Origin: JBCCIM01 sp045106435
GTDB lineage: Bacteria > Bacteroidota > Rhodothermia > Rhodothermales > JAHQVL01
Direction of reading: 5' to 3'
DNA length: 19,801 nucleotides
Assembly (NCBI GenBank): GCA_045106435.1
Contig: JBGCEN010000114.1
Span: forward strand, 1 to 19,801
Shown one piece after another: positions 7,320-14,919 of this stretch. The notes under the pieces are model-generated. The model searched no databases, was not told the origin of the DNA, and saw only the letters and a list, made by a program, of their open reading frames with translations. The translations under genes were made by a program, and so were the position numbers. Numbering within the stretch: the stretch's first letter is position 1; the number at the start of each line of letters is the position of its first letter.

Positions 7320-7721
7320 CTATTGAGGGGAGGGTAAGCCGTCGTCGGGAATCTGGATACCGAGAGAATCAGGTACATTATTGTCCTGGACCTCGGGATT
7401 GACAATCGAAACGAGAGGCATGTCGATTGCTGTAAGAAACTTGCCAAGGGCTGAAATAAGAAATTCCTGCTGGAGTTCAACCATATCCGGGTCGAAGCGG
7501 CCTCGTTCGTCGAGGTGGCCTAGTATATCCAGATAGAAAACGCGAGGCCAATCTGGAAAACGTTTTTGACCATCAGCAATTAGATTGAAAATATCCTGTG
7601 CTGCTTTGTCAAACGAATCTCCTTCTTGTACGATGTGATACAGAGAAACAGTATTGTCGAAATTCATCGCAATACCTGGTTGCTCGGGCTTGTCGTATTT
7701 GGGAATAAGTGGAGGATTCAT
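7320..7721 (-). CDS. Hypothetical protein, 133 residues
   Basis: I do not recognise this protein. It is acidic, has no signal peptide or membrane segment, and looks cytoplasmic. The core, about residues 24-105, alternates amphipathic helices with short hydrophobic stretches (VFYLDILGHL; FLISALGKFL), suggesting a compact alpha/beta domain; the ends are proline-rich and probably disordered. The ATG at 7721 is preferred; M19 is an alternative start. It is co-directional with the M24 peptidase 146 bp downstream. An AAC-type heptamer array and a perfect palindrome lie about 75-130 bp upstream. Coding status rests on length and protein-like composition. Confidence 0.65.
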   Translation of the reverse strand: MNPPLIPKYDKPEQPGIAMNFDNTVSLYHIVQEGDSFDKAAQDIFNLIADGQKRFPDWPRVFYLDILGHLDERGRFDPDMVELQQEFLISALGKFLTAIDMPLVSIVNPEVQDNNVPDSLGIQIPDDGLPSPQ

Positions 7722-7796
7722 TTGAGGTGTAGATAGTTCTGTGTTTTCCGTTTATGCTTAAAACATTGATGGGTAAATAAGTTCTAGATGCGGGAG

Positions 7797-7817
7797 CACA
7801 CAGATATTATCTGTGTG
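7797..7817. promoter_or_regulatory. Perfect 10-bp inverted repeat (possible operator or hairpin)
   Basis: CACACAGATA (7797-7806) is mirrored by TATCTGTGTG (7808-7817) around a single T. It lies 76 bp upstream of the 133-aa gene and downstream of the OmpA gene. No T-run follows on either strand, so a protein-binding site is as plausible as a terminator. Confidence 0.45.
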
Positions 7818-7850
7818 TGGTTTCGGGTTTTGGGTTTAATGTTCAGGGTT
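7816..7850 (-). repeat. Heptamer array (AACCC family), minus strand
   Basis: Read on the minus strand, five 7-bp units all begin AAC: AACCCTG, AACATTA, AACCCAA, AACCCGA, AACCACA. This matches the arrays before hisH and atpH and again faces the following gene (start at 7721) in the sense direction. It overlaps the end of the palindrome at 7797-7817. Confidence 0.8.
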
Positions 7851-7969
7851 GGGCTTTATGGAAGCCTGGATGTGTCTGTGAGAATTTTGTTGGGTATTTT
7901 GATGATCTATCAGATCTTGAGGAGTTGGCTGGAGTCTAGCAGTCCCAAAGCATAGGGCTGTGGAGTGCG

Positions 7970-9115
7970 TTATTGCCTTTGGCCAGGGAATGCTTCACAT
8001 CCTACCATAACAGACTCTACGCGGCGATTGATGAGGCACTCGGGATCTTCTTTGCGCAGGCATGCAAGGGCAGTACCGCGTTCTCTGATGGCCAGCCGGT
8101 CTTCGGTAATGCCTTCATTGGAATAGAAGTTAAACACAAATGCGGCCCGTTCTCTGGAAATCTTCAGTGCATCCTCTTCCGTATCTGCTCCGTCCGTGTG
8201 GCCAATAATACGTGCGCAGCAAAGCGGATTGAACTGGAGTGCTTCAACGTTTTCTGCCAGAAGCGCCATGGTCTGATTTGTGGCAATGGCTGTTCCTGAG
8301 TCAAAGAATACTGTGTTTAAGTCGGCCAATACACAGCGATCCGCCGGGTATTCGGGCGCCGGCATTGGGGGATTGTACGGAGGAATTTCGATAGGATCCG
8401 GCAAGTCGGTAGGAGGAATTTGCTCTACTACCTTTTTGATTCGTGAAAGGTTGAATCGCATACCAAACATTACAAGTGAGGTGTTGTGAGGATTGCGATT
8501 GCCTTCGTTGCGGCCGACATAGTTAAAGTTCACCCGGTAGCTTGCATCTGCAAAGAATGAGAAACGGTGAGAGACCGGGTAGTCAACACCGAAGCCAAAT
8601 GGCAAGGTGAAAACAGAGCGGTCTGGTCCGGGGGTGCCGGCGTTGGGTTGGTTTACTTGAGACGTAGCTCCGCCAAAAGGATCCGCGATCAGGGTGCCAA
8701 ATCCTGTGTAGACATAAGGGAGAAAAAGCCTTTCGGAGCCTCGCGTGAGGGTGTAGATGACCTGGGGTTCAAACCAAAAAAGCTCTCTGTTCAGAAATTG
8801 ATTCTCCGAAATGCCGCTTTGGGCGCCCATGGCGCTCAAATTGGTAATACCAGCCATGCCCCTGAAGAAGAAGCGATCTCGTACGATTGGGAATGAGCCC
8901 AGTAAAATACCGGCTACATCGCTTGATCGCGTGAAGTTTGCATCGCTGCGGTCCGTATTCAGGTCAACTCTGCCGTGGTAGGTGAATACACCCAGGGCAA
9001 CACCAAAGTTTGCCTGAGATCCACGTAGCTGTGTACGCTGTGCCTGGGCCTCGGTTGAGGAAAGCGTAAAAAGGGCGGGGAGAATCAGAAGCGCCAGGAG
9101 TCGGAGAATCTTCAT
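7970..9115 (-). CDS. Outer-membrane beta-barrel protein with OmpA C-terminal domain
   Basis: The 381-residue protein is exported (signal peptide about 1-25, ending AQAQ). Residues 30-223 show alternating aromatic/glycine strands typical of an 8-strand OMP barrel. A proline-rich hinge at 232-258 leads to an OmpA-type peptidoglycan-binding domain at 260-375 with GHTDG at 305-309, SRERA at 320-324 and NRRVE at 363-367, so both residues that usually grip diaminopimelate (the Asp of GHTD and the downstream Arg) are present. Several cysteines in the C-domain may form disulfides. It probably tethers the outer membrane to the wall. It lies downstream of the PKD/OmpA lipoprotein but is separated from it by a strong terminator, so it is likely transcribed independently. 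Confidence 0.9.
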   Translation of the reverse strand: MKILRLLALLILPALFTLSSTEAQAQRTQLRGSQANFGVALGVFTYHGRVDLNTDRSDANFTRSSDVAGILLGSFPIVRDRFFFRGMAGITNLSAMGAQSGISENQFLNRELFWFEPQVIYTLTRGSERLFLPYVYTGFGTLIADPFGGATSQVNQPNAGTPGPDRSVFTLPFGFGVDYPVSHRFSFFADASYRVNFNYVGRNEGNRNPHNTSLVMFGMRFNLSRIKKVVEQIPPTDLPDPIEIPPYNPPMPAPEYPADRCVLADLNTVFFDSGTAIATNQTMALLAENVEALQFNPLCCARIIGHTDGADTEEDALKISRERAAFVFNFYSNEGITEDRLAIRERGTALACLRKEDPECLINRRVESVMVGCEAFPGQRQ

Positions 9116-9213
9116 TTATTGGTACTGTGTTCGTGCTGTAAGCCGTGCAGGAATTGCCGGGAGCGTATGAGGTGTTGTCGTTACATAATGAGTAGATAGC
9201 GGGCAAAGTTCCG

Positions 9214-9250
9214 AAAAAAGAAAGGCGAACCCCTGTTGGAGGTTCGCCTT
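9214..9250 (-). terminator. Intrinsic terminator of the PKD/OmpA lipoprotein gene
   Basis: A perfect 10-bp stem, AAGGCGAACC (9222-9231) with GGTTCGCCTT (9241-9250), encloses a 9-base loop. On the minus strand it is followed by a T-rich tract (the A-rich 9214-9221 on the plus strand). It begins 50 bp after the lipoprotein stop codon. Confidence 0.9.
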
Positions 9251-9299
9251 CTAAATCTTATCTGAACTCAATTATATGAAATTGAGTGAGATGTTATGC

Positions 9300-10232
9300 T
9301 TATCGAATCGGCTTTGTATCAGCGCGACGGAACTGCTCAATACCTTCTTTTTTGCTTGTAGTGCCTCTCTGCATACCTGTTCCGGTAGCCATAGAGCGGC
9401 TTACTGCAATACCATTGTCAACGTAGTACTGCTCAACAGCGCGAGCGCGGTCTTCAGAAAGGCTCTGTGCATTACGCTCTCCAGGAGCTGCAAGGCCTTC
9501 AACGCTTACGTTAGTATTTGGGCAATCCTGAAGGATTTCAAGATTTTCCTGTAGTGCAGCGCGTGCTTCGTCTGTTAGAACGCTTGAATTGCGTGCAAAG
9601 TATGCAGCATTCATTTCAACAACTTCAGAGCAATAGTCTGCTTCGTACTGGTTGACAGTGATTGTCATCGTACGAGAGTCGTCGCCGGCATTGTTAGATG
9701 CGCGAAGCGTTACAGTGTAAGTACCAGGCTGGTCAAAGGTATAAGATGGGTTAGCAGAAGTGCTGCTGCCCATGTTGTCGAAAGACCAGCTGTAGCTTAC
9801 AGGTACATCACCGCGAACATTCGAAGAGAAGTTCACAGGAGTACGTGTATCAGGGTTCTGTGGGTTAGCGCTGATCGTAACAACTTCGGCTGGTACTGGT
9901 GGGCGGTATACTACTACAGAAGCTTCGCCAGTATCAGGTCCTTTTTTGTTCGTAGCGGTAACAGCTACACGATACGTTCCTGGTTGATTGAAGGAATGTG
10001 TCGTTGCTTTGCCAATGCCTGTTCTGCTATCCCCGAAATTCCAGTTGTATTCGATAGGATCGCTTGCATCTTCGTTGATCATGGCAGTAAACGTACCGGA
10101 TTGGTTAATCCGGAGGCTATCAGGACCGTCGACGGATAAAACCTCAACAGCCGTTTTGCAACCGACCATGCTCATTGCACCTATAAACAAGGCTGTGGTA
10201 AACAAGAGCGAGGAGCGTAGTTGTTTCATCAT
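9300..10232 (-). CDS. Lipoprotein with two PKD domains and an OmpA-like C-terminal domain
   Basis: The 310-residue protein begins with a lipoprotein signal whose lipidated cysteine is C25 (MVGC). Two PKD (Ig-like) repeats follow at about 32-109 and 117-194, each with W-x-F and the closing QPGTY motif (84-88 and 168-172). The C-terminal part, about 200-300, is OmpA-like: LSEDRARAV at 258-266 matches the conserved LSxxRAxxV helix. However the usual GHTD is replaced by GLAAPGE at 246-252, so the aspartate that binds diaminopimelate is missing. It is probably an envelope structural lipoprotein; wall binding through the canonical site is doubtful. It is followed by its own terminator. Confidence 0.88.
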   Translation of the reverse strand: MMKQLRSSLLFTTALFIGAMSMVGCKTAVEVLSVDGPDSLRINQSGTFTAMINEDASDPIEYNWNFGDSRTGIGKATTHSFNQPGTYRVAVTATNKKGPDTGEASVVVYRPPVPAEVVTISANPQNPDTRTPVNFSSNVRGDVPVSYSWSFDNMGSSTSANPSYTFDQPGTYTVTLRASNNAGDDSRTMTITVNQYEADYCSEVVEMNAAYFARNSSVLTDEARAALQENLEILQDCPNTNVSVEGLAAPGERNAQSLSEDRARAVEQYYVDNGIAVSRSMATGTGMQRGTTSKKEGIEQFRRADTKPIR

Positions 10233-10639
10233 GTTTGTTCTTCTTACGTGTATTTCGAAAAACCAAAAAAAAATGGGTCTCGTGACATTTCAATATTACA
10301 ACAGCTGCTGAGTATTACAGTTGTTCAGCGCTGAAGTTAACAAATCAGAGGCCGTAATTGCCAGCGAAATCCCTATTCAATGAGTATTTACTGTAAATAC
10401 TGTGTTTTTAAGGAATTTTGCCACAGAAAATATGAAGATCTAACATCAGAAAGTACTGATTTATCAGATTTGTCCAATATTTACTGCTTTCTTAATAAGA
10501 ATTCTGACTGCTAATTTACAGTAGAATTGCGAAAAGGAAAAGCATGTAGCATGATCTCCACCGGAGATTAGCGCAGTCCAGATTCAAAATCCAGGCCAGA
10601 AAAAATGCCAGGATTGCTATAGGGAAAACCTGTCAAACG
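10233..10639. other. 407-bp AT-rich gap between rpsT and the PKD/OmpA gene
   Basis: No gene is seen. The stretch probably holds the lipoprotein promoter and the end of the rpsT transcript. It contains a perfect palindrome at 10383-10401 (separate entry), several further ACTG-type words such as ATTTACTG near 10482 and TTTACAGTAG near 10515, and a short hairpin ATCTCC-ACC-GGAGAT at 10554-10568 followed, on the minus strand, by pyrimidine-rich sequence that could end the rpsT transcript weakly. Confidence 0.5.
10383..10401. promoter_or_regulatory. Perfect palindrome, candidate operator
   Basis: AGTATTTA (10383-10390) and TAAATACT (10394-10401) flank CTG. It lies about 150 bp upstream of the PKD/OmpA lipoprotein start, in a leader with other TTTACTG-like words. 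A dimeric regulator site is plausible but unproven. Confidence 0.4.
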
Positions 10640-10894
10640 CTACGAAAGCGAATTAACATACTTTTCCAAAGCACTTTTCTGGTTGGCAGCATTATTCTTG
10701 TGAATAATGTTTTTTCCAGCAAGGCGATCCAAAGATGCCTTGGCTTCGCTTAACAAAGCCGTTGCTTTTTCCTTATCTTTTTCGTCTTCAAGAGACTTAA
10801 TTAATGTCCGTATCTTGCTTCGCTGATTCCGGTTACGCAATCTTCGTGTTTCCGACTGACGTACTCTCTTTTCAGCTGATTTATGTTGTGGCAT
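10640..10894 (-). CDS. rpsT: 30S ribosomal protein S20
   Basis: S20 binds 16S rRNA early in assembly of the small subunit. The 84-residue, strongly basic, all-helical protein has the family's usual length and pattern: the opening PQHKSAEKRVRQSE, an arginine-rich first helix (RNRNQRSKIRT at about 21-31), and the conserved segment NIIHKNNAANQKSAL near 62-76. It is monocistronic here. The ATG at 10894 gives the standard N-terminus. Confidence 0.96.
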   Translation of the reverse strand: MPQHKSAEKRVRQSETRRLRNRNQRSKIRTLIKSLEDEKDKEKATALLSEAKASLDRLAGKNIIHKNNAANQKSALEKYVNSLS

Positions 10895-11154
10895 AAGATT
10901 CGTTTACTTCTACAAAAAATGAAGTTAGCGCGATTTTTCAGCCGAGGATAAACAAAAGCTTTGTAGATATTGTTTCCTTGCCCTGTAATCTGTTGTCAGG
11001 AATTGCGTACGTTTCACAGAACTTTAGCAATCGCCCCCCGTGTGTACCTTGCGCCGATTGTGCTATTGTCTGTTAGAAATTGTTCGTGTGAGTTGGAATT
11101 GTTGTTGCGTGTTTTGATCTGGCTCTGTTGAAATAATCTTTGTGTTGATTGTTA

Positions 11155-11172
11155 TCCTGCGTTTTGGCAGGA
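11155..11172 (+). promoter_or_regulatory. Short perfect hairpin in the M23 peptidase leader
   Basis: TCCTGC (11155-11160) pairs with GCAGGA (11167-11172) around GTTTTG, ending 18 bp before the chosen ATG. Its position could influence translation initiation; no T-run follows. Confidence 0.35.
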
Positions 11173-11190
11173 ATCATCCATAAATTTCCT

Positions 11191-12108
11191 ATGTTTCTAA
11201 ATTTTCTATCTGAATTTACCAAGGGGATCCGGAATACGTTCACCGTCATTGTGATGGATGAAAAGCAAATCCAGGACCCCCGGCAATATCGCATCAAGTC
11301 GAGCCGGGTATGGCAGTTTGGCTCTTTTCTTGTTTTTCTGGCTGGCCTTGTGGCAGTTTGTGTGGTTGCATTTACACCGCTTCGGGAGTACATTCCCAGC
11401 CATGGTACCGAGGAGATGCAGCGAAAGATTAAAGAGCACGCATTGCGCGTGACTGCGCTCCAGGATTCTTTGGAGGCGCAGGTAAGTTACGCTACGCAGC
11501 TCAGAATGCTGATGATGGGGCATGTTGATTCAAGCATGTTTTCTGTGGCACCAGAAACGATGAGTCCGTCTATTACTTCTCCTAGCTTTAGTGCACGGGG
11601 AAGTGCAGAGCCGAGGACCTCTTTTTCTGCGGATCATGAGCAGCCGGCGTTGCCTATTCCGCAGATGCCGGCGAGTTCAATGCCGCCGCCCGTTCGCATG
11701 GCCTCCGTAGAGGGACGATATTTATCCAGTATACAGTTTCCTGCTCCCCCTCCTGTAGATCAAGGTGTGCTGACCAGGGGCTTTGATGCCCGAAGTGGTC
11801 ATTACGCCATTGATATCGCTGTTGAAGAAGGCAGTGTGATTCGATCTATGGGAGATGGATACGTTATATTCTCAGATTGGACACATGAAGGCGGGTACGC
11901 TATTGCAGTGCAACACGCTGATGGGTACGTTTCTGTATATAAACATGCGAAACAATTAGAGAAAAGAATTGGGGATCGCGTGAGAAATAGAGAAGCTGTT
12001 GCACTTAGTGGAAATTCTGGCGAGATTACGACTGGCCCTCATCTACATGTCGAGATCTGGCATAATGGACTTGCCCAGGATCCCCGTTACTTCTTTGTGG
12101 GTTTGTAG
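11191..12108 (+). CDS. Membrane-anchored M23 peptidoglycan endopeptidase
   Basis: The protein cleaves peptidoglycan cross-bridges in the periplasm. Of 305 residues, about 40 are cytoplasmic, one membrane helix spans 41-62, a coiled-coil-like stretch covers 70-105, and a proline/serine-rich linker runs to about 190. The LytM domain fills 190-300 and keeps all zinc and catalytic residues: H204 and D208 in GHYAID, and H284 and H286 in GPHLHVE. I prefer the ATG at 11191 to the in-frame TTG at 11149, which lies upstream of a hairpin. It precedes bactofilin, a pairing known from Helicobacter (Csd1/CcmA) and other bacteria, where bactofilin localises the peptidase to shape the cell. Confidence 0.9.
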   Translation: MFLNFLSEFTKGIRNTFTVIVMDEKQIQDPRQYRIKSSRVWQFGSFLVFLAGLVAVCVVAFTPLREYIPSHGTEEMQRKIKEHALRVTALQDSLEAQVSYATQLRMLMMGHVDSSMFSVAPETMSPSITSPSFSARGSAEPRTSFSADHEQPALPIPQMPASSMPPPVRMASVEGRYLSSIQFPAPPPVDQGVLTRGFDARSGHYAIDIAVEEGSVIRSMGDGYVIFSDWTHEGGYAIAVQHADGYVSVYKHAKQLEKRIGDRVRNREAVALSGNSGEITTGPHLHVEIWHNGLAQDPRYFFVGL

Positions 12109-12157
12109 ATTGACGACTATCGTTTCTGAGCTGTATATCCCTCGCAGTACTATTTGA

Positions 12158-12304
12158 TTAGTACAATTTGCAGTACATCTTCTTGAGCATTTCAAGTTTT
12201 CGGTTGCAAACTGGCCGTTTCAGGTTGCGCGTTTCTTGTGTGTCTTTGGGATAACTCTCTTCAGTGATGAAATCCATGAGTTCTGCCTGGATGGTTTTGG
12301 GCAT
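12158..12304 (-). CDS. Candidate small protein, 48 residues
   Basis: An ATG-initiated minus-strand frame of 48 codons fills most of the gap between the M23 and bactofilin genes. It opens MPKTIQAELMDFITEESYP and ends LKKMYCKLY, with many charged residues, two cysteines and no membrane segment. It is not recognised. The composition is protein-like, but only 34 bp separate its start from that of bactofilin on the other strand, which leaves little room for divergent promoters, and a frame of this length can arise by chance. Confidence 0.3.
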   Translation of the reverse strand: MPKTIQAELMDFITEESYPKDTQETRNLKRPVCNRKLEMLKKMYCKLY

Positions 12305-12338
12305 GAATTCTCAGACGAAAAATTGTAAGTAGGCTATT

Positions 12339-12821
12339 ATGGCTTTATTTGGTAATAGTAATAAGGGTAATGGTAATAAGACAGAAAATATGGCAAGGAA
12401 TCAAGGAAATGGACCAGGTGCTCCCCAGATCAATATGATCGTTGAGGGGACTGTGTTTGAAGGAACGCTTCGTTCTGAAAATGATTTGCGCATCAGTGGG
12501 CGAATCGTTGGTAAACTGCATGTTGGCGGCAAAGCTTTTGTTGCGCCCGGTGGTGTTGTGGAGGGAGAATTGATTGCGACCAATGCTGAGGTGGCTGGAA
12601 GTGTGCAAGGCGAGCTCAAAATTAAAGAGCTGTTGATACTTAAGGGCTCTGCCCGTGTTGATGGAAATATTGAAGCTGTTCGTTTGATTGTAGAGGAAGG
12701 GTCAAGCTTCAATGGCAAATGTCAGATGACGAAAGATGCCGGCAAAGCTAAGATGCACACCGTCAATCAGGGTGGTGGTAAAGGGAATGAAGCCAAGCGC
12801 ATGGCAGCAGGGCAGGGTTGA
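12339..12821 (+). CDS. Bactofilin
   Basis: Bactofilins polymerise without nucleotides into membrane-associated filaments that position cell-wall enzymes. The 160-residue protein has a disordered Gly/Asn-rich N-terminus (1-30), a beta-helix core at about 31-130 with the expected repeating pattern (VEGTVFEGTL, ISGRIVGKLHV, VEGELIATNAEVAGSVQGEL, VDGNIEAVRLIVEEGSSFNG), and a basic Gly-rich tail. Length and pattern match the family. It lies 230 bp after the M23 peptidase and just ahead of the ATP synthase genes. No Shine-Dalgarno sequence is obvious. Confidence 0.93.
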   Translation: MALFGNSNKGNGNKTENMARNQGNGPGAPQINMIVEGTVFEGTLRSENDLRISGRIVGKLHVGGKAFVAPGGVVEGELIATNAEVAGSVQGELKIKELLILKGSARVDGNIEAVRLIVEEGSSFNGKCQMTKDAGKAKMHTVNQGGGKGNEAKRMAAGQG

Positions 12822-12870
12822 TTAAGTTAACAGGTTGATCATTTTAGTTAACCTTTTAATCCCTGTTCGC

Positions 12871-13179
12871 GTGAATCCATTGTCCAGCAAGAAAAACAAG
12901 AAGCCGGAACCATCTAATTGGATTAGTGGGATGGGGGGCGACCAGAAATACATGGGGATTGGTATCCATGCTGGTATTTCTGTAGCCTTCTATTTAGGGT
13001 TGGGTTTGTTGCTGGATAAATGGCTTGACACCTTGCCTTGGTTTACGCTTGTCGGTGCCTTTGTTGGTGTTGTTGCTATGTTTGCCATGTTTTTGCGAAT
13101 GAATAAAGCGCTCAATGAAGCGAGCCGGCAAACAGAGGTGGAGAAGCAGGCAGAGGGGCAAATTGAGAAGCCCGGATGA
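12871..13179 (+). CDS. atpZ: AtpZ-like Fo accessory protein
   Basis: This small membrane protein, about 102 residues from the GTG at 12871, has two predicted helices (roughly 35-56 and 61-83) with glycine-rich packing (GIGIHAGISVAFYLGLGLLLD), as in the AtpZ/AtpI-type family that accompanies F-type ATPases and is linked to c-ring assembly and divalent cation handling. The N-terminus is basic and polar and the C-terminal tail is charged. The start is uncertain: TTG at 12835, GTG at 12871 and TTG at 12880 are all in frame and no ATG precedes the first helix by a sensible distance. A 6-bp inverted repeat spans the stop (CCCGGA at 13171 with TCCGGG at 13193). Confidence 0.75.
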   Translation: MNPLSSKKNKKPEPSNWISGMGGDQKYMGIGIHAGISVAFYLGLGLLLDKWLDTLPWFTLVGAFVGVVAMFAMFLRMNKALNEASRQTEVEKQAEGQIEKPG

Positions 13180-13322
13180 CGCATGTCTCTGTTCCGGGTT
13201 GCTTTCATTTAGAATTCATTGTTAAGGCGGTTATGTGCGGGGGCTTTCTGGCCTCTAGTGCGTTGTGTATGCGGTTCTTGAATTGAGAAGATCCACTTTT
13301 ATCTACAATCACGCTTTTGACC

Positions 13323-13646
13323 ATGATGCCTGAAACTTGGCTTAGTCTTCTTTTAGGATTTGGTGTTGGCAGTCTTTACGGCCTGGCGTTTTTCTTTACA
13401 GCCTCTTTTGCCAGTAAGTTTGCCGACAATCGCTTCTTGCTGATTGTGTTTGGCGGGATGCTGTTTCGCATGGCAGTGATGCTTCTCAGTGTAAGTGCCA
13501 TTGTACTCTTTGTCCCTACGATTGATATTTTTGTTTTTGTTATCGCACTCGTTGCAGCTGTTCTGCTGAGTCTTTCTGTTGAAGTATGGGTACTCTATCG
13601 ACGCGTCAAAGTACTCTCGAAAAACGGACAGCAGACACCAACGTGA
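13323..13646 (+). CDS. atpI: AtpI-like ATP synthase subunit I
   Basis: The 107-residue protein is almost entirely membrane-embedded, with helices at about 4-28, 38-62 and 65-90, and a short basic tail. Its position directly before atpB and its pattern match the ATP synthase I family, proposed to help assemble the c-ring. Two consecutive ATG codons (13323, 13326) are candidate starts; a TTG at 13317 is less likely. It ends 13 bp before the atpB start. It is preceded by a second accessory gene (atpZ), so both accessory proteins are kept. Confidence 0.75.
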   Translation: MMPETWLSLLLGFGVGSLYGLAFFFTASFASKFADNRFLLIVFGGMLFRMAVMLLSVSAIVLFVPTIDIFVFVIALVAAVLLSLSVEVWVLYRRVKVLSKNGQQTPT

Positions 13647-13659
13647 AAATAGATTGACG

Positions 13660-14841
13660 ATGAACGCTACTGCGTCAACTTTTTATATAGATCGAGTTTT
13701 GAAAGTCCTGAGCATGTTCCTGCTGCTGATGTTTGCATCCAGCAGTTTTGTACTGGCTGCGGATGAGGAAACAGGTGATCCTGATGCCGTAGGGCATTCA
13801 GCCGACGGATATTATTATACCATACCTTGGTTTAAGGATGGTGGCAAGTCTGTAAGTGTCGAACTGCCGCGCCTCATGCTGGTCAAAAAAGACGCCGGCG
13901 GTGTTCGCTTTGATGTCTTCGGTTCTACCCATAGCGCAATTGAGTATGGTGGCTATCAGGTCATCAATGAAGAGGGAGAGGCATTTCCGGCGGCGAAGGT
14001 GGCTGAGTTTATGCAGGATTCGCATCATCCATATCTCTATTACCCTGTTAAGCCGGCTGACGGCTCTGTTCTGATAGACTTCTCTATTTCACGCCAAATC
14101 TTGTTTGTCTTTATCTCTGCCCTCGTACTGCTTATTGTGGTATTACGATTAGCCAGAAAATACAAAAAAGGGGTCGGGCGCGATGTAGCGCCAAAAGGCA
14201 CCTGGCAAAACATGATGGAGGTGATGATTGCTTTTATTCGTGACGACGTTGCGAAAGTTGCTATCGGCCCCAAGTATAAAAAATACGTCCCGTATCTGCT
14301 TACCATGTTTTTCTTTATCCTCCTTGGCAACTTGCTCGGGTTGGTGCCATGGGGTGTTACGGCGACATCAAACATTATGGTTACAGCTACGCTGGCCATC
14401 ATGACTTTTCTGATTACGCAGTTTTCGGGGACTAAGGATTACTGGAAACACATTTTCTGGCCGCCTGATGTGGCTGTGCCAATCAAGCTAATCCTGATCC
14501 CGGTAGAATTTCTTGGCATATTTACGAAGCCGCTTGCACTTGCCTTTCGTTTGTTTGGTAACATGGTGTCTGGCCACTTGGCCATCGTAAGTATCCTCGG
14601 TTTGATATTTATCACAACAGCCAAATTGGGTACCATTGTCGGCAGCTTCTTTGTTGTTATTAGTCTGGCGATTGTTGTGTTTGTTTTCTTGTTGAAGGTC
14701 TTTGTGAGCTTCGTTCAAGCATACATTTTTGTTATGCTGTCGGCCGTGTTTATCGGAATGGCAGCGGCTGAACATCATCACGATGATCATGCCCATGACC
14801 ACGGTGAAGCACACGGTGCGGAATCCCTGGCAAAAGCATAA
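13660..14841 (+). CDS. atpB: ATP synthase Fo subunit a
   Basis: Subunit a forms the proton half-channels beside the c-ring. The 393-residue protein is long because of a signal-like segment (13-33) and a periplasmic domain of about 110 residues (35-145) before the first classic helix. The essential arginine is R297 in LAFRLFGNM and the partner Q353 is in FVQAYIFVML. Helices lie at about 146-165, 212-232, 240-256, 305-322 and 326-366. The C-terminus carries a His/Asp-rich tail at 371-386 with seven histidines. I chose the ATG at 13660; the frame is open further upstream only by overlap with atpI. Confidence 0.95.
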   Translation: MNATASTFYIDRVLKVLSMFLLLMFASSSFVLAADEETGDPDAVGHSADGYYYTIPWFKDGGKSVSVELPRLMLVKKDAGGVRFDVFGSTHSAIEYGGYQVINEEGEAFPAAKVAEFMQDSHHPYLYYPVKPADGSVLIDFSISRQILFVFISALVLLIVVLRLARKYKKGVGRDVAPKGTWQNMMEVMIAFIRDDVAKVAIGPKYKKYVPYLLTMFFFILLGNLLGLVPWGVTATSNIMVTATLAIMTFLITQFSGTKDYWKHIFWPPDVAVPIKLILIPVEFLGIFTKPLALAFRLFGNMVSGHLAIVSILGLIFITTAKLGTIVGSFFVVISLAIVVFVFLLKVFVSFVQAYIFVMLSAVFIGMAAAEHHHDDHAHDHGEAHGAESLAKA

Positions 14842-14919
14842 GCGATGCGGTTCAGCGTTAAACGAATATATTTTAATCCTCCATTACATCACTACACAGA
14901 AAAAAGGTAACGAAGAGAT

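Noticed and set aside
7970..10232. Recent tandem duplication of the two OmpA-domain genes
   Set aside because: Only the short OmpA-type C-terminal pattern is shared; the N-terminal parts (beta-barrel versus PKD repeats) are unrelated and the shared parts are divergent.
13579..13659. N-terminal extension of AtpB overlapping atpI
   Set aside because: The extra residues come from the atpI coding region in another frame and precede a good ATG with a signal-like segment.
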